Assembly: GCF_009765445.1 (NCBI RefSeq)
Contig: NZ_WHOY01000031.1
Coordinates: 1,056,959-1,120,958 of the forward strand
DNA from: Pantoea sp. BAV 3049
GTDB lineage: Bacteria > Pseudomonadota > Gammaproteobacteria > Enterobacterales > Enterobacteriaceae
DNA length: 64,000 nt
Direction of reading: 5' to 3'
Positions 35,452-46,641 of this stretch are shown in pieces. Below the pieces are notes generated by a model. That model was not told the DNA's origin and made no database searches. It saw nothing but the letters and a program-made list of their open reading frames with translations. The position numbers and the translations under genes were made by a program. Numbering within the stretch: position 1 is the first letter of the stretch; each line of letters begins with the position of its first letter.

Positions 35452-37875
35452 ATGTCAGGTTGGCGTAATTTATATTATAACTTATTGAATTTACCGGTTA
35501 AACTCCTGGTAAAAAGTAAAGCGATTCCTGCCGAGCCGGTCGCTGAGCTGGGGCTCGATACATCGCGCCCTATTATGTATGTGCTGCCGTACGATTCAAA
35601 GGCCGATCTTCTGGCGCTGCGTGAACAGTGTCGCAAACAGGATCTCCCCGATCCTCTCGATCCGCTGGAAATTGATGGTACCGTACTGCCACGTCATGTA
35701 TTTATCCATGATGGCCCCCGCGTGTTCCCCTATTTCATGCCGAACGTGGAATCAGTAAAGCTGTTTCACGAGTATCTGGATCTGCACCGCAGTAACCCGC
35801 TGCTTGATGTGCAAATGGTGCCGGTATCGGTGATGTTTGGCCGCGCCCCAGGCCGTGAAGTGCAGGGCGACGATCAGCCTCATCTGCGGGTGCTGAACGG
35901 TGTGCAGAAGTTCTTCGCCGTACTGTGGCTGGGCCGCGACAGCTTCGTGCGTTTTTCGCCGATGGTTTCGCTGCGCCGCATGGCTACTGAACACGGTACG
36001 GACAAAACCATTGCCCAGAAGCTGGCAAGAGTGGCCAGAATGCACTTTGCCCGCCAGCGTCTGGCCGCAATTGGCCCTCGTCTGCCGGTGCGTCAGGATC
36101 TGTTCAACAAGCTGCTGCAGTCCAAAGCTATCGCCAAGGCGGTAGAAGATGAGGCGCGCAGCAAGAAAATTTCCCATGAAAAAGCTCAGCAGAACGCCGT
36201 TGAACTGATGGAAGAGATTGCCGCAGACTTCTCCTATGAAGCGATCCGCCTGACCGACCGCGTGATGGGCTGGACGTGGAGCAAGCTGTATCAGGGGATT
36301 AATGTTAATGGCGGCGAGCGCGTGCGTCAGCTGGCACAGGACGGCCATGAAATCGTCTACGTGCCCTGCCATCGCAGCCACATGGACTATCTGCTGCTCT
36401 CCTACGTGCTTTATCACCAGGGGCTGGTGCCGCCGCATATCGCCGCCGGTATCAACCTGAACTTCTGGCCAGCAGGCCCGATTTTCCGCCGCCTGGGCGC
36501 GTTCTTTATCCGTCGTACCTTTAAGGGCAACAAGCTCTATTCCACCGTGTTCCGTGAATACCTGGGTGAGTTGTTTACCCGTGGCTATTCGGTTGAATAC
36601 TTTGTGGAAGGTGGCCGCTCCCGTACCGGTCGTTTGCTGGATCCGAAAACCGGCACGCTGTCAATGACCATTCAGGCGATGCTGCGTGGCGGCAACCGCC
36701 CTATCACGCTGGTGCCGATCTATATCGGTTACGAGCACGTGATGGAGGTGGGAACTTACGCCAAAGAGCTGCGCGGTGCGACCAAAGAGAAAGAAGGCTT
36801 TATGCAGATGGTCAACGGGTTGCGCAAGCTGCGTAACCTGGGCCAGGGCTACGTTAACTTTGGTGAACCGCTGCCGCTGGTTAACTATCTGAACAAGCAC
36901 GTGCCGGAATGGCGTGACTCTATCGATCCTATCGAGGCACAGCGCCCGGCATGGCTGACGCCTGCGGTGAACGATATTGCTCAGCGCGTGATGGTGCGTA
37001 TCAACAACGCCGGTGCAGCTAACGCCATGAACCTGTGCGTAACCGCCCTGCTGGCTTCACGTCAGCGTTCACTGACCCGTGAGCAGCTGACCGAACAGCT
37101 GGAATGTTACACGCAGCTGATGCGCAACGTGCCATATTCGCCGGACTCCACCGTGCCGGATATGACACCCGAAGCGCTGTTGGATCATGCGCTGGGCATG
37201 AACAAGTTCGAGATTGAGCAGGATAATATCGGAGAAATCATCGTTCTGCCGCGTGAACAGGCGGTGTTGATGACCTATTACCGTAACAACATTCACCATA
37301 TGCTGGTGATGCCGTCGGTGATTGCGGTGATCCTGATGCAGCATCGGGAACTGACACGTGCCGAGCTGCTGCGCCAGGTCAGCGTGATCTATCCAATGCT
37401 GAAAACCGAGCTGTTCCTGCGCTGGGATAAAGAGAACCTGCCGACCGTGCTGGACGCGCTGGTCAGCGAAATGGCCCGTCAGGGTCTGCTGACCGCTGAT
37501 GAGCAGAAGTTACGCCTCAGCCCTGCCCGTTTCCATACTCTGCAACTACTGGCTGCTGGCGTGCGTGAGACGCTGCAGCGTTATGCGATCACCTTCTCAA
37601 TCCTCAGTGCTAATCCGTCGATTAACCGCGGTACGCTTGAGAAAGAGAGCCGGACGATGGCCCAGCGTCTGTCAGTGTTGCACGGTATCAATGCGCCGGA
37701 GTTCTTCGACAAGGCGGTATTCTCCACGCTGGTGCTGACGCTGCGCGACGAAGGCTACATCAGCGATACCGGCGATGCGCTGGTTGAGCAGACCCACAAG
37801 GTCTACCAGATGCTGGCAGATTTGATTACTCAGGAAGTCAGGATGACCATTGAAAGTGCGGTAGCGCACGAGTAA
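35452..37875 (+). CDS. plsB: Glycerol-3-phosphate 1-O-acyltransferase PlsB
   Basis: PlsB is an inner-membrane enzyme that adds the first acyl chain to glycerol-3-phosphate in phospholipid synthesis. From [10 protein letters not shown] the protein has 807 residues, identical to E. coli length. The HX4D motif is near residue 306 ([12 protein letters not shown]), followed by [27 protein letters not shown] and [13 protein letters not shown]. An ATG three codons earlier (35443) lies closer to the AGAGG site and may be the true start. Nothing unusual otherwise. Confidence 0.97.
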   Translation: MSGWRNLYYNLLNLPVKLLVKSKAIPAEPVAELGLDTSRPIMYVLPYDSKADLLALREQCRKQDLPDPLDPLEIDGTVLPRHVFIHDGPRVFPYFMPNVESVKLFHEYLDLHRSNPLLDVQMVPVSVMFGRAPGREVQGDDQPHLRVLNGVQKFFAVLWLGRDSFVRFSPMVSLRRMATEHGTDKTIAQKLARVARMHFARQRLAAIGPRLPVRQDLFNKLLQSKAIAKAVEDEARSKKISHEKAQQNAVELMEEIAADFSYEAIRLTDRVMGWTWSKLYQGINVNGGERVRQLAQDGHEIVYVPCHRSHMDYLLLSYVLYHQGLVPPHIAAGINLNFWPAGPIFRRLGAFFIRRTFKGNKLYSTVFREYLGELFTRGYSVEYFVEGGRSRTGRLLDPKTGTLSMTIQAMLRGGNRPITLVPIYIGYEHVMEVGTYAKELRGATKEKEGFMQMVNGLRKLRNLGQGYVNFGEPLPLVNYLNKHVPEWRDSIDPIEAQRPAWLTPAVNDIAQRVMVRINNAGAANAMNLCVTALLASRQRSLTREQLTEQLECYTQLMRNVPYSPDSTVPDMTPEALLDHALGMNKFEIEQDNIGEIIVLPREQAVLMTYYRNNIHHMLVMPSVIAVILMQHRELTRAELLRQVSVIYPMLKTELFLRWDKENLPTVLDALVSEMARQGLLTADEQKLRLSPARFHTLQLLAAGVRETLQRYAITFSILSANPSINRGTLEKESRTMAQRLSVLHGINAPEFFDKAVFSTLVLTLRDEGYISDTGDALVEQTHKVYQMLADLITQEVRMTIESAVAHE

Positions 37876-37892
37876 AGCGGGGTTCTGAAATG

Positions 37893-37926
37893 AAAAGGCC
37901 GGTGATTGCTCACCGGCCTTTTTTTG
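37893..37926. terminator. Bidirectional terminator between plsB and ubiA
   Basis: An 11-bp stem (AAGGCCGGTGA/TCACCGGCCTT) has a T run on the plus side and A's on the other. It serves the convergent genes plsB and ubiA. Confidence 0.93.
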
Positions 37927-37936
37927 TGCCTGCCGA

Positions 37937-38803
37937 TCAGAGCCAGCTGTTCAGTGGCGCGCAGCTGAGCGCAATACCGACAAACAGGACCAGGCCGACA
38001 TAGTTATTGTTCAGGAAGGCCTGGAAACACGCATCACGCTCACGGGTGGTAATCAGCCGCTGCTGATGCACAAACAGCGTGGCGGCCAGCAGGAGTGACC
38101 AGTAAAACGCGCCGCCCAGCTGCATCATCCAGCCAATCAACGCCATCAGCACCAGCGTGGCGAACTGCAGCAGGCCGACGATCAGCTTATCAAAGCGACC
38201 GAACAGGATCGCCGTCGACTTCACTCCGATCCGCAGATCATCATCGCGATCCACCATCGCATACAGCGTATCGTAGGCCACCGTCCAGCAGATATTTGCC
38301 AGGAACAACAGCCAGCAAGCCAGCGGTACGGTTTCACTCACCGCGGCCCAGCCCATCGGGATCGCCCAGCCAAAGGCCGCGCCCAGCACCACCTGGGGCA
38401 GATGGGTGTAGCGCTTCATAAACGGATAAACCCATGCCAGCGCCAACCCGCCGAACGACAGCCAGATGGTCATCGCATTCATGGTCAGCACCAGACAGAA
38501 AGAGACCAGCACCAGCCCGGCAAACAGCACCTTAGCTTCTTTTGAGGTCACCGCGCCGCTGGGCAGTGGACGGGACTGGGTACGCTTCACGTGGCCGTCG
38601 ATTTTGCGGTCGGCGAAGTCATTCACCACGCATCCTGCGGCACGCATAAAGAACACGCCGATGATAAAGACTGCCAGCACGTTCAGCGGTGGAATACGCA
38701 TTCCGGCCAGCCACAGAGCCCACAGGGTCGGCCACAGCAGCAGCAGCGATCCAATCGGCTTGTCGATACGCATCAGGCGGCTGTATGCCTGGAATTTACT
38801 CAT
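37937..38803 (-). CDS. ubiA: 4-hydroxybenzoate octaprenyltransferase UbiA
   Basis: UbiA is an integral membrane prenyltransferase that joins the octaprenyl tail to 4-hydroxybenzoate in ubiquinone synthesis. From [18 protein letters not shown] the product has 288 residues (E. coli 290). Both Asp-rich magnesium sites are present: [14 protein letters not shown] and [20 protein letters not shown]. It follows ubiC by 20 bp and is co-transcribed. An in-frame upstream extension lies inside ubiC and is rejected. Confidence 0.96.
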   Translation of the reverse strand: MSKFQAYSRLMRIDKPIGSLLLLWPTLWALWLAGMRIPPLNVLAVFIIGVFFMRAAGCVVNDFADRKIDGHVKRTQSRPLPSGAVTSKEAKVLFAGLVLVSFCLVLTMNAMTIWLSFGGLALAWVYPFMKRYTHLPQVVLGAAFGWAIPMGWAAVSETVPLACWLLFLANICWTVAYDTLYAMVDRDDDLRIGVKSTAILFGRFDKLIVGLLQFATLVLMALIGWMMQLGGAFYWSLLLAATLFVHQQRLITTRERDACFQAFLNNNYVGLVLFVGIALSCAPLNSWL

Positions 38804-38823
38804 TGGCAAACTTCTTTCCACAG

Positions 38824-39348
38824 CTAACTCCCTTCGGCCTGCACCGACCAGTAGAGCGGTGCGGGCGGTAAAAACAGTTCGGTCAGTAATAATGGTTTGC
38901 CGGAGAGACGCAGACGCGAGCGACGTCCCCACAATCCGTCCACCAGCCCTGGTTCGATAAAATCGCGCGTCAGGGTTGAAGAAGCAAACAGGTAACGGCC
39001 CAGCGGGCGCGTGCCCAACCGCTGCAGCATTTGCTCCGGACCGTTCAGCGTCGACTCCGGCACAACGGTGCGGCCAGCCAGCCAGGGAACCCCGTCGCCG
39101 CACAGCAGGATTTCCCGCAGCCAGTAGCGCGACTCCTGCGGTAATAAGGACGCTTCAGTCCCCACCTGTTCCGCGTTGATAAATCCTTCCTGCAACACCT
39201 CAACCGTGACCTGACCACAATGGCGCTCAAAGCGCCGGGTCATGGAATCTTCTTCCATCAGCCAGTCAAGCTGCGGGGCCGTCAGTAAAGATGAGGAAGT
39301 GGGTAGCCATTCGAGGGCGCGCAGCTGTGTCAGCGCGTGATCGGTCAT
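38824..39348 (-). CDS. ubiC: Chorismate pyruvate-lyase UbiC
   Basis: UbiC makes 4-hydroxybenzoate from chorismate, the first committed step of ubiquinone synthesis. The 174-residue product (E. coli 165) keeps [26 protein letters not shown] with the conserved Arg, LGRYLF and the catalytic Glu in [14 protein letters not shown]. It ends with a short extra tail. It is the first gene of the ubiCA operon. Confidence 0.94.
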   Translation of the reverse strand: MTDHALTQLRALEWLPTSSSLLTAPQLDWLMEEDSMTRRFERHCGQVTVEVLQEGFINAEQVGTEASLLPQESRYWLREILLCGDGVPWLAGRTVVPESTLNGPEQMLQRLGTRPLGRYLFASSTLTRDFIEPGLVDGLWGRRSRLRLSGKPLLLTELFLPPAPLYWSVQAEGS

Positions 39349-39498
39349 TGGCCTCTCCGGGCAAAAAATTTTGGAGGGATAGTGTAACGCAGACCCTGCC
39401 TGAGAACACAGAGTATTAATACCCAGCCTGTGCTGGGAGCATTGGCCGTCAATAGCGCGAGACGCTTTACAGGCGGCCGGGCCTCCAGGATTTGCAGC

Positions 39499-39897
39499 TT
39501 ATTCCCTTTTCAGTCGGTTGCTGTTCGCCAGCCACAGGGTGAACACCAGGATCAGGATCGCGATCGAGTAGGCCAGCGTATCAAACGGGTTTTTATGGTC
39601 GACGATAATCAGACGGATAATCGCCGTGATACCGATATAGACAAAATAGCGCAGCGGGAAGTGATATCCCGACTGGAAGTATTTGACAATTAAGGCAATA
39701 AACTCGAAATAGAGGAAGTAGATAACAATCCCCTCGATCAACAGATAAGAGGAAGTCTGCTCGCCGGTGTTCAACAATACGTTGGCCAGGTGGAAGGTTT
39801 CCTTGCCCAAAAAAATCGCCAGAATACCGGCCAGAATAATCAGGCCAATATTCAGCACCATCTGTAAAACCCAGGCAATTCGTGTGGCGGTAATCAT
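39499..39897 (-). CDS. psiE: Phosphate-starvation-inducible membrane protein PsiE
   Basis: PsiE is a four-helix inner-membrane protein, induced by phosphate starvation and under PhoB control in E. coli; its role is unknown. The product from [12 protein letters not shown] has 132 residues (E. coli 136) and keeps LVEG-like [28 protein letters not shown] and [17 protein letters not shown] prefer ATG 39897 because AGAGG lies about 9 nt upstream; GTG 39918 would add seven residues. I did not find a convincing Pho box. Confidence 0.93.
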   Translation of the reverse strand: MITATRIAWVLQMVLNIGLIILAGILAIFLGKETFHLANVLLNTGEQTSSYLLIEGIVIYFLYFEFIALIVKYFQSGYHFPLRYFVYIGITAIIRLIIVDHKNPFDTLAYSIAILILVFTLWLANSNRLKRE

Positions 39898-40008
39898 GCA
39901 AACATCCTCTGAAGTCACTGTTAACTGTCAGGATAATCCCGACATGCACAATATGCTTCAGCGTGACGAAGTTCACAAGTTTTTGCGCAGGGGCAGGCGG
40001 ACAGAGAG

Positions 40009-40028
40009 GGGGCGAAGCCATTCGCCCC
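40009..40028. repeat. Dispersed hairpin element, copy C (after yjbH)
   Basis: Third copy of the 20-bp hairpin with arms GGGGCGAA and TTCGCCCC (see 3776-3795 and 5028-5047). Here it lies about 55 bp past the yjbH stop and before psiE. Confidence 0.6.
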
Positions 40029-40083
40029 TGAGATGTTCACTTTGCAGAATAGAGCGGGCCAGGTGAATCTGACCCACTGTCAC

Positions 40084-42180
40084 TTAACGGAAGTTTTCGT
40101 CGCGATCGCTGGTCATATCATACAGCTGGTACTTACGACCCAGCATCTGACCGCCATCTCGCGTCAGCGGCGTCCAGTTAACCTGCGCACGGCCGCGGGT
40201 TGGCGTGGCGGTGAACAGATCCATCGGAATCGATATGTAGAAGCCTTTAGTGAAGTCGCCCTCACCGTATTCTTCTGCTGATACGTTGGTTTTGGTGGCG
40301 TAAGCCCCGACGATCACGCCGCTGTCGAACTGGCGAGAGACGTCAATCGTCGCCCCTTTATCTTCGGCCAGATACTGCCCGACGCTCGCCTTCACCAGCA
40401 CCTGATGGTTGAAGAACGAAGGTCGCCAGTAAGCGGTCAGATTGCCGACTTTTGCGTTGTAGTCGGTGAACTGCATCATGTTGTCCCAGTCACGCTGCTT
40501 GACGTAGTTGGCATCCACGCCAAATGCCCAGTCAGAGTCGAGCGGACGGTACAACACTTCGCCCCCCACACCGCCGTACATCGTTTCCAGATAACCGCCA
40601 TAAACCTGCCCATAGAAGCCATTTCCGAGGTAGTGCATGTAGTTGGCTTGCAGGTTATTCACATAGACGTTGTTTTCAACGTAGTCGCGAATATGGGTGC
40701 GTACGCGCGGTAACGAGGAATCAGAAGGCGCGCCGTTGTAGTTGAACTTGTCGTAGTTGTTTGCCAGGTTGCCAAACACGCTGCCATCAAGCAACAGGTG
40801 GTTAGTCAGCCAGTAGCTGGCGCTGCCCATCACCCCAACCTGATAAAGGTAGAAGCTTTCCGGTCCGCCAACAGACTGGTTCAGCACCGGAGCAATATTG
40901 TAGGTAAAGTCATCCGGATCGATATGGTAACCCTGTTCAGTACGGCCCGGATCAACCGGATTGACGCGCTGCTGATCCAGCATTTTTTCCTGACCCAGTG
41001 GATAACCTTCCAGCTGCTGACGCAGGCTGTCCACGCTGGTCCGGGTGGTCACCTGCGGCATCCGGTTGCGGGTTTCAGTGATGTCCACCGTATCCACATT
41101 CTCTGGCAGATTGTTCATCACGATCACGTTCGCGCGGTCGATCCCTTCCTGGGTATTGCGGTACTTGGACTGCTGGCCGGTCACGTACAGGGTATTGCCC
41201 TTCACCTGCATGTTCGGCCCCGTCAGGCCGGCGTTGTATTTCAGATCGGTCAGCTGGTCTGCCGCCACTGTCGAATCAAGGAATTCGCCCTGTGGCTGCG
41301 GCTTGTAAGCCGGTTTGGGCACATCGACGGAGGCTGAATGCAGATCGTTAAAGTTGGTGCGCAGCGTGAAGCCCGCCATAAAGGTGTTGCCACGCTCATA
41401 ACTGACGTTAACATCGGCCCAGTCGGTAAGACGGTAAATTGCCCCGACGTTAACTTTGCTTTTCTGCTCCAGGCGCCCGGCGAAATCGTCCTGATAATTG
41501 TTGCCTTCGTACTCCACCTTCAGGCGCAACGGCTGCCACGGCGTCTGATATTCCACACCACCAAAGAGGGCCGCGGGGCCTTTGAACATGTCCTTGCCGC
41601 TCACTGAACCCGCGGTGCCATTGTTGTCTGAACGGTAGCAGTAGCTGCTGTCAGCTTCACAGAATGGGTTTTTCACCGTGCCGCTGTTGCCGAGGTAGCC
41701 GAAGCCCAGTCCCAGCGTAAAGTCGAATGGTCCCCAGGCTTTGGTCGCCACAAAATATTCACTGTCGAAAAGACCCGTACCGCCAAGGTCACGGGCGCCA
41801 ACCGAGAATTCCGGCAGCCAGTAGCCTTCCTGCCACAAACGCGCTTTCAGGTCGAAGGCTTTGTCTTTATAAGACTGGTTACCACTGAAACTCTCTACCG
41901 CACTGTAACGACGGGTTTTCACATCGGTATAGCGGATCGTCGCTTCGAGCCAGGGAAACAGCTGTACCGACGAGGAGTAAAATCGATACTGATCGTTGTA
42001 GCGATAATTCAGGCTGAACTCGCCGTCCTTTGCCATACGCGCGGTGGGCACCTGCAGCAGGCCCACACCGCCGAAGTCGGACTGAGAAGGACCTGGCGCA
42101 TCGGGCCAGGTGGCCGCCTGGGCCTGGCAGGCGCAGGCAACGGAAACTGCCAGCAGGCTGAGAAGACAGGTTTTTTTCAT
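40084..42180 (-). CDS. yjbH: YjbH: outer-membrane beta-barrel lipoprotein-like protein of the yjbEFGH exopolysaccharide operon
   Basis: YjbH belongs to the YmcA/YjbH family of outer-membrane proteins linked to exopolysaccharide production; such proteins are thought to form double barrels for glycan export. The 698-residue product has a signal peptide ([18 protein letters not shown]) and then [33 protein letters not shown], typical of the family. Aromatic-rich beta strands follow to the end. It is the last gene of yjbEFGH, with its start overlapping the yjbG stop (TGATG). Confidence 0.93.
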   Translation of the reverse strand: MKKTCLLSLLAVSVACACQAQAATWPDAPGPSQSDFGGVGLLQVPTARMAKDGEFSLNYRYNDQYRFYSSSVQLFPWLEATIRYTDVKTRRYSAVESFSGNQSYKDKAFDLKARLWQEGYWLPEFSVGARDLGGTGLFDSEYFVATKAWGPFDFTLGLGFGYLGNSGTVKNPFCEADSSYCYRSDNNGTAGSVSGKDMFKGPAALFGGVEYQTPWQPLRLKVEYEGNNYQDDFAGRLEQKSKVNVGAIYRLTDWADVNVSYERGNTFMAGFTLRTNFNDLHSASVDVPKPAYKPQPQGEFLDSTVAADQLTDLKYNAGLTGPNMQVKGNTLYVTGQQSKYRNTQEGIDRANVIVMNNLPENVDTVDITETRNRMPQVTTRTSVDSLRQQLEGYPLGQEKMLDQQRVNPVDPGRTEQGYHIDPDDFTYNIAPVLNQSVGGPESFYLYQVGVMGSASYWLTNHLLLDGSVFGNLANNYDKFNYNGAPSDSSLPRVRTHIRDYVENNVYVNNLQANYMHYLGNGFYGQVYGGYLETMYGGVGGEVLYRPLDSDWAFGVDANYVKQRDWDNMMQFTDYNAKVGNLTAYWRPSFFNHQVLVKASVGQYLAEDKGATIDVSRQFDSGVIVGAYATKTNVSAEEYGEGDFTKGFYISIPMDLFTATPTRGRAQVNWTPLTRDGGQMLGRKYQLYDMTSDRDENFR

Positions 42181-42935
42181 CAGTCAGGGATCCGGTGCGT
42201 CAGAACAGAGATAATCTGCTGGTTAAGATCTGCATACTGGCCAGGCAGCGACCAGGAGGAGAAGCCAACGTAAATAATGCTGCCAGTCTCTGGCTCAACG
42301 TGGCGGCGATTCCAGTAAGCAATCGGCACTTCCGTTGTCTCGCCCGAAGGTGCAATCACCGTGGCAAAGTTACGTTCCGCACCGACGAGACGGTCGTGGT
42401 CACCGAGGTAATCAACAACAGTCCGTCCGGGCAGCCACGGCGTTTTCCCGCTGCCGCTGACCAGGCCCGCCAGGGTCACATTGGTTGGCTCCCGCAGGGT
42501 ATACACACTGTAATCGCCTTCCAGACGGCGGTTTTCCGCCGCACGCACACGTACCCAGTCAGGATCGAGATTGACGATCTGCCGTCCGGTCACTTTCACT
42601 GCGGCCACCTGCTGCAGGAGGTTATCCACTACCGCTGCTTTATCCGCATCATCATCCGCATGCAGCTCGTTGCTCCACGCCTTCAGCCGTGCCAGCAGCT
42701 GTTGTTGCTGTTGCAGCGCCACCGCCGTCGCCATTTTTTCGGCGATCACCGTACCCGGCCACCAGGTTTTGCCCTTCAGCTCCGGGCTGGTCACCAGTTG
42801 AGCCAGATTTTGCGCATGGCGGACGACTGCCGTCTGCGTCTGCCCCGGATAAAAGACCGTGACCTGGCTTTCTGCAGACACGCTCAGCGACACGCAGGCA
42901 GCCATCCCTGCGAGGAGAGAGGTTATTTTTTTCAT
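42180..42935 (-). CDS. yjbG: YjbG: periplasmic capsule/exopolysaccharide protein (GfcC-like)
   Basis: YjbG is a GfcC-family periplasmic protein with SLBB-like folds, related to E. coli group 4 capsule assembly factors. The 251-residue product has a signal peptide ([18 protein letters not shown]) and family stretches ([52 protein letters not shown]). It overlaps yjbF (ATGA) and yjbH (TGATG), so the three are translationally coupled. Confidence 0.93.
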   Translation of the reverse strand: MKKITSLLAGMAACVSLSVSAESQVTVFYPGQTQTAVVRHAQNLAQLVTSPELKGKTWWPGTVIAEKMATAVALQQQQQLLARLKAWSNELHADDDADKAAVVDNLLQQVAAVKVTGRQIVNLDPDWVRVRAAENRRLEGDYSVYTLREPTNVTLAGLVSGSGKTPWLPGRTVVDYLGDHDRLVGAERNFATVIAPSGETTEVPIAYWNRRHVEPETGSIIYVGFSSWSLPGQYADLNQQIISVLTHRIPD

Positions 42936-43579
42936 GATTTCGCCGGCTTCAGGATGGTGGTTTCAATGGGGAAGTAATCGCCGCCCAGCGTCTGCCGTGA
43001 CTGGCGGATCTGACCAGTGGTGGTGTCGACCCAGAAGATGTTGGTCCAGGATTTACCGTCTGCGGCCAGCTCTACGTGCTCCTGCCAGACGCGGCAGGCA
43101 ACTTTATTGCCCGCCAGATCCAGCACCTGATCGTTCCCTCGCGTGAAGTGAGAAACCGCCGTACCGGCGCGAAACTTCCCGGCCTCGGTCCAGCTCAGCG
43201 TGCGCGTCCAACTGGCCCCTTCCGTCAGGTGCAATGCATCGGCCAGCGGATCCTGCTGCAGATTGGTGACATCCACCAGATTGTCAGTCAGCCCAAGCGT
43301 TTTCACCACCCGCCCATGCTGAGTGACCACCACCGAGCGGTCGCGGGTGATCCACTTTTGCTGACCGTTTTCATCAAAACCCAGCACCACGAAGATCCTC
43401 TGCCCGTCATTCACGCGCAGATACATGCTGGCATAGGGCAGGCTTTCAACCTGTTCAGGGGTGACCTGAACATCGTCTGGCCCCAGCAGGGCGAGTTTTA
43501 CCGAATCAGTCAGCCCTTTTTGTGTTTGTGTACAGGCCTGGAGCAGCAGGCATAGAAGCAGCAGTGATATATAGCGCAC
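42932..43579 (-). CDS. yjbF: YjbF: lipoprotein of the exopolysaccharide operon (GfcB-like)
   Basis: YjbF is an outer-membrane lipoprotein of the GfcB/YjbF family. Starting from GTG at 43579 the protein has 215 residues (E. coli 212) with a lipoprotein signal (VRYISLLLLCLLLQACTQT; lipobox LLQAC). It then shows conserved SLPYASMYLRVNDGQRIFVVLG, GASWTRTLSWTE and SRQTLGGDYFPIETT. Upstream in-frame coding to 43717 crosses the yjbE-yjbF terminator and is rejected. A terminator stands between yjbE and this gene. Confidence 0.92.
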   Translation of the reverse strand: MRYISLLLLCLLLQACTQTQKGLTDSVKLALLGPDDVQVTPEQVESLPYASMYLRVNDGQRIFVVLGFDENGQQKWITRDRSVVVTQHGRVVKTLGLTDNLVDVTNLQQDPLADALHLTEGASWTRTLSWTEAGKFRAGTAVSHFTRGNDQVLDLAGNKVACRVWQEHVELAADGKSWTNIFWVDTTTGQIRQSRQTLGGDYFPIETTILKPAKS

Positions 43580-43612
43580 CTGTGTGAGTCCCTGAACAAA
43601 GTCTGACAATGT

Positions 43613-43642
43613 CAAAAAATAACCACACAGCCGTGTGGTTAT
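43613..43642 (-). terminator. Intra-operon terminator between yjbE and yjbF
   Basis: A perfect 10-bp stem, ATAACCACAC/GTGTGGTTAT, with a 4-nt loop is followed on the minus strand by a run of T. It lies between yjbE and yjbF, so most transcripts should stop after yjbE and only readthrough reaches yjbFGH. Confidence 0.92.
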
Positions 43643-43658
43643 GATTAATTTACCGAAC

Positions 43659-43907
43659 TTAGCGAGTGGTCGCCGTGGTGGTGGTCGTAGTGGTGCCGGT
43701 GTTAGACCCGTTACCACCGCTGCTTGCTGCCAGCGCTACGCCAACCAGTGCGCCAAGCGCACCAATACCCACAGCCGTGGTGGTTCCTGCGGAGAGCGTT
43801 CCCGCAGTTGCACCCGCAGCAGCACCGGCTTCTTCAGGTGCAGCGAACGCGGCTGAAGCTGTGGCCAGATAAGCGATGGCTGCAGCAGCACATAAGGTTT
43901 TTTTCAT
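43659..43907 (-). CDS. yjbE: YjbE: small secreted Gly/Ala/Thr-rich protein
   Basis: YjbE is the small exported first product of the yjbEFGH operon; its function is unknown. The 82-residue precursor has a signal peptide (KKTLCAAAAIAYLATASAAFA) and a short Ala/Gly-rich mature part (GALGALVGVALAASSGGNGSN) ending in a Thr run like the E. coli protein. I start at MKKTL, with AAGGGA upstream. The strong terminator past it suggests it is made in excess over YjbFGH. Similar hydrophobic-glycine proteins sit at the start of gfc-type loci. Confidence 0.9.
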   Translation of the reverse strand: MKKTLCAAAAIAYLATASAAFAAPEEAGAAAGATAGTLSAGTTTAVGIGALGALVGVALAASSGGNGSNTGTTTTTTTATTR

Positions 43908-44484
43908 ATCATTTCCCTTCATTAAATGAATGGATACCCAACCTGAAGGGTTTCAGGCGCGTTCAGTATAAGGCAATAAATTAACAGAATTGAGGGCTGA
44001 TACGGCGTGGCTTACAGGGGATTCTGGTTGATTAAAATCAACGCCATTTGGCAGGTTCAGGCAGTATTTAATCCATTAGCTCAGGTTACTGGCATTAATA
44101 ACTGTGATCTGAAGCCATCTTAGTGCCATTAACTGGTAATCTGCTTTAGCGGCGGGGATTAACACGAAATGGCGTAATCATCAAACCAGCCTGATTTAAA
44201 ATCATATTTATCAAATAATTAATTGAAAATTCCCCGCCTTTGCCTGCAAAAATGCCAGCTAAGGTTTTCAGAATTATCTTGGCGTAAAAGCCTCAATAAT
44301 CAACGGTTTTAAGATTTTCCTTAGCCATGAAGGGCTGAGTTGATCAAATTTTGGGGGTAATGACGGGGGAGATTGTAATGACTCTCCTCTGCAACCCCCG
44401 ACACAGGCGGCGGGACGGGGAGTCACCAACCTGTCAACCAGGACCAAAAAAAGATAAAGGCGGACCTGTGACGGAGGCTACGGG
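43908..44484. other. Long leader/promoter region of yjbEFGH
   Basis: About 580 AT-rich bp separate yjbE from the pgi terminator, much longer than needed for a promoter. Apart from a candidate RcsAB box at 44310-44323 no gene, RNA or repeat was recognised. A long untranslated leader or several regulator sites are possible, since this operon is controlled by the Rcs system in E. coli. Confidence 0.45.
44310..44323. promoter_or_regulatory. Candidate RcsAB box upstream of yjbEFGH
   Basis: TAAGATTTTCCTTA resembles the RcsAB consensus TAAGAATATTCCTA and is a near palindrome. The yjb operon of E. coli is Rcs-controlled. The site lies about 400 bp before yjbE, which is far, so it needs a distant promoter to be relevant. 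Confidence 0.4.
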
Positions 44485-44519
44485 CAAAATAAAGGGCCGG
44501 AGCTTGTGCAACCGGCCCT
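44485..44519 (-). terminator. Rho-independent terminator of pgi
   Basis: An AGGGCCGG/CCGGCCCT stem is followed on the minus strand by TTTATTTT, about 20 bp past the pgi stop. Confidence 0.88.
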
Positions 44520-44539
44520 GAAACTGTCAGCTAAAGAGA

Positions 44540-46189
44540 TCAGCCACGCCAGTTTTTATAACGGTTAATCAGACCGTTGGTGGAGCTGTCGTGGCTGCTG
44601 ACCTGCTCGCTACCGGTCAGTTCCGGCAGGATGCGGTTTGCCAACTGTTTGCCCAGCTCAACGCCCCACTGGTCGAAGGTGAAGATATTGAGGATTGCGC
44701 CCTGAGTGAAGATTTTGTGTTCATACAGCGCAATCAGCGCACCCAGGCTGAACGGCGTAATATCGCGCAGCAGGATGGAGTTGGTTGGACGGTTACCTTC
44801 GAACACTTTGAACGGAACGATATGCTCAACAGACTTCGCGTCTTTGCCGGCATCGGTAAACTCTTTCTCTACCACTTCACGTGATTTACCGAACGCCAGC
44901 GCTTCAGTCTGCGCGAAGAAGTTCGACAGCAATTTCGCGTGATGGTCACCCAGCTTGTTGTGGCTGACGGCAGGCGCGATAAAGTCACAAGGGACCATTT
45001 TGGTGCCCTGATGGATCAGCTGATAAAACGCATGCTGCCCATTGGTGCCTGGCTCGCCCCAGATAATCGGGCCGGTTTCGTAAGTCACCGGAGTGCCGTT
45101 ACGGTCAACATACTTGCCGTTGGATTCCATGTTGCCCTGTTGGAAATAGGCAGCAAAGCGGTGCATATACTGATCGTAAGGCAGGATAGCTTCGGTTTCA
45201 GCACCAAAGAAATTGTTATACCAGATGCCGATCAGCGCCAGGATCACCGGCAGGTTTTTCTCAGCAGGCGTGGTGGAGAAGTGCTTGTCCATGGCATGCG
45301 CGCCGCTCAGCAGTTTCTCGAAGTTGTCGAAACCAACTGACAGGATGATCGACAAACCAATCGCTGACCACAGGGAATAACGGCCGCCGACCCAGTCCCA
45401 GAATTCGAACATGTTGGCGGTATCAATACCAAATTCGCCCACGGCTTTACCGTTGGTGGAAAGAGCCGCAAAGTGCTTCGCCACGTGCTTCTCATCACCC
45501 GCAGCCTTCAGGAACCAGTCACGCGCGCTGTGGGCGTTGGTCATAGTTTCCTGCGTGGTGAAGGTTTTGGAAGCGACCAGGAACAGCGTGGTTTCCGGGC
45601 TGAGATCTTTCACCGTTTCAGCAATGTGCGTGCCGTCAACGTTAGACACGAAATGCATGTTCAGGTGGTTCTTATACGGACGCAGTGCCTCGGTGACCAT
45701 AAATGGCCCCAGGTCGGAACCGCCGATACCGATGTTCACTACATCCGTGATCGGTTTGCCGGTGTAGCCTTTCCACTCGCCGCTGATGATACGCGCAGAG
45801 AAAGATTTCATCTTATCCAGCACCGCGTTCACTTCCGGCATCACGTCTTTGCCATCCACCACAATCGGGGTGTTGCTGCGGTTACGCAGGGCAACGTGCA
45901 GAACGGCACGATCTTCGGTACGGTTAATTTTTTCGCCGGAGAACATCGACTTGATAGCACCCTGCAGGTCGGTCTCTTTGGCCAGAGCCTGCAGCTTGCT
46001 GAGGGTTTCACTGGTGATGCGGTTTTTGGAGAAGTCCACCAGCATAAGGTCATCAAAGGTGGCAGAGAAGGTCGCAAAACGGTTACCGTCTTTGGCAAAC
46101 AGATCGGCGATCTCGACCTCTTTCATCTCTTCAAAATGCTGCTGCAGCGCCTGCCAGGCAGCGGTTTGTGTCGGATTGATATTTTTCAT
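44540..46189 (-). CDS. pgi: Glucose-6-phosphate isomerase
   Basis: Pgi interconverts glucose-6-phosphate and fructose-6-phosphate in glycolysis. The 549-residue product equals the E. coli length. Signature regions are [28 protein letters not shown], the active-site Glu in [10 protein letters not shown], His in [10 protein letters not shown] and Lys in [11 protein letters not shown]. Divergent from lysC across a long gap with the lysine riboswitch; the order yjbEFGH-pgi-lysC matches E. coli. Confidence 0.98.
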   Translation of the reverse strand: MKNINPTQTAAWQALQQHFEEMKEVEIADLFAKDGNRFATFSATFDDLMLVDFSKNRITSETLSKLQALAKETDLQGAIKSMFSGEKINRTEDRAVLHVALRNRSNTPIVVDGKDVMPEVNAVLDKMKSFSARIISGEWKGYTGKPITDVVNIGIGGSDLGPFMVTEALRPYKNHLNMHFVSNVDGTHIAETVKDLSPETTLFLVASKTFTTQETMTNAHSARDWFLKAAGDEKHVAKHFAALSTNGKAVGEFGIDTANMFEFWDWVGGRYSLWSAIGLSIILSVGFDNFEKLLSGAHAMDKHFSTTPAEKNLPVILALIGIWYNNFFGAETEAILPYDQYMHRFAAYFQQGNMESNGKYVDRNGTPVTYETGPIIWGEPGTNGQHAFYQLIHQGTKMVPCDFIAPAVSHNKLGDHHAKLLSNFFAQTEALAFGKSREVVEKEFTDAGKDAKSVEHIVPFKVFEGNRPTNSILLRDITPFSLGALIALYEHKIFTQGAILNIFTFDQWGVELGKQLANRILPELTGSEQVSSHDSSTNGLINRYKNWRG

Positions 46190-46604
46190 AGCAACACACT
46201 CTTGTTATTTAAGAACCGGAAATCAGACCGGACGCCATGTTACCTGTTACGAGCCGTCAGCTCCCCTTTTCCTGCAACAGGTTACAACTATCACGGGAGG
46301 CGCAGACCTCTCCTGTGTCCGGGGCTATTTATAATTCAGGCGACGGGGATGATGCCCGCTCAGCGTTTCAGTATGACTATTCTGCTGTCGAAAGGAAAAA
46401 TTTTATCGTCGCATCCCCCCTCTTTCAGCCTTTGAAGGGTGAATCGTTAAGGCGGGATAAGTGACTGTAAGCCTTGCCGTCCAGGCAAATTTGATTGCCG
46501 GTGCCTTTTCCCGGTTCCTGCAATAAAAGGTATACGGCGGCGTGGCAGGGCTGGCCCCCGCTGACAGCACCAGGGTAAAATGAGAATTCCTCAAACGGCA
46601 GTGA
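46190..46604. other. Divergent gap between pgi and the lysC promoter
   Basis: About 415 bp holding the pgi promoter. No gene, repeat or further element was recognised; openings on either strand have no ribosome site or family resemblance. Confidence 0.45.
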
Positions 46605-46633
46605 TTGACAGCAAAGCCATAACCGGATATTTG
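46605..46633 (+). promoter_or_regulatory. Predicted sigma-70 promoter of lysC
   Basis: TTGACA (46605-46610), 17 bp, then TATTTG (46628-46633). The start of transcription would be near 46640, exactly where the riboswitch sequence begins, which supports it. Confidence 0.65.
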
Positions 46634-46641
46634 TAGTCCGC

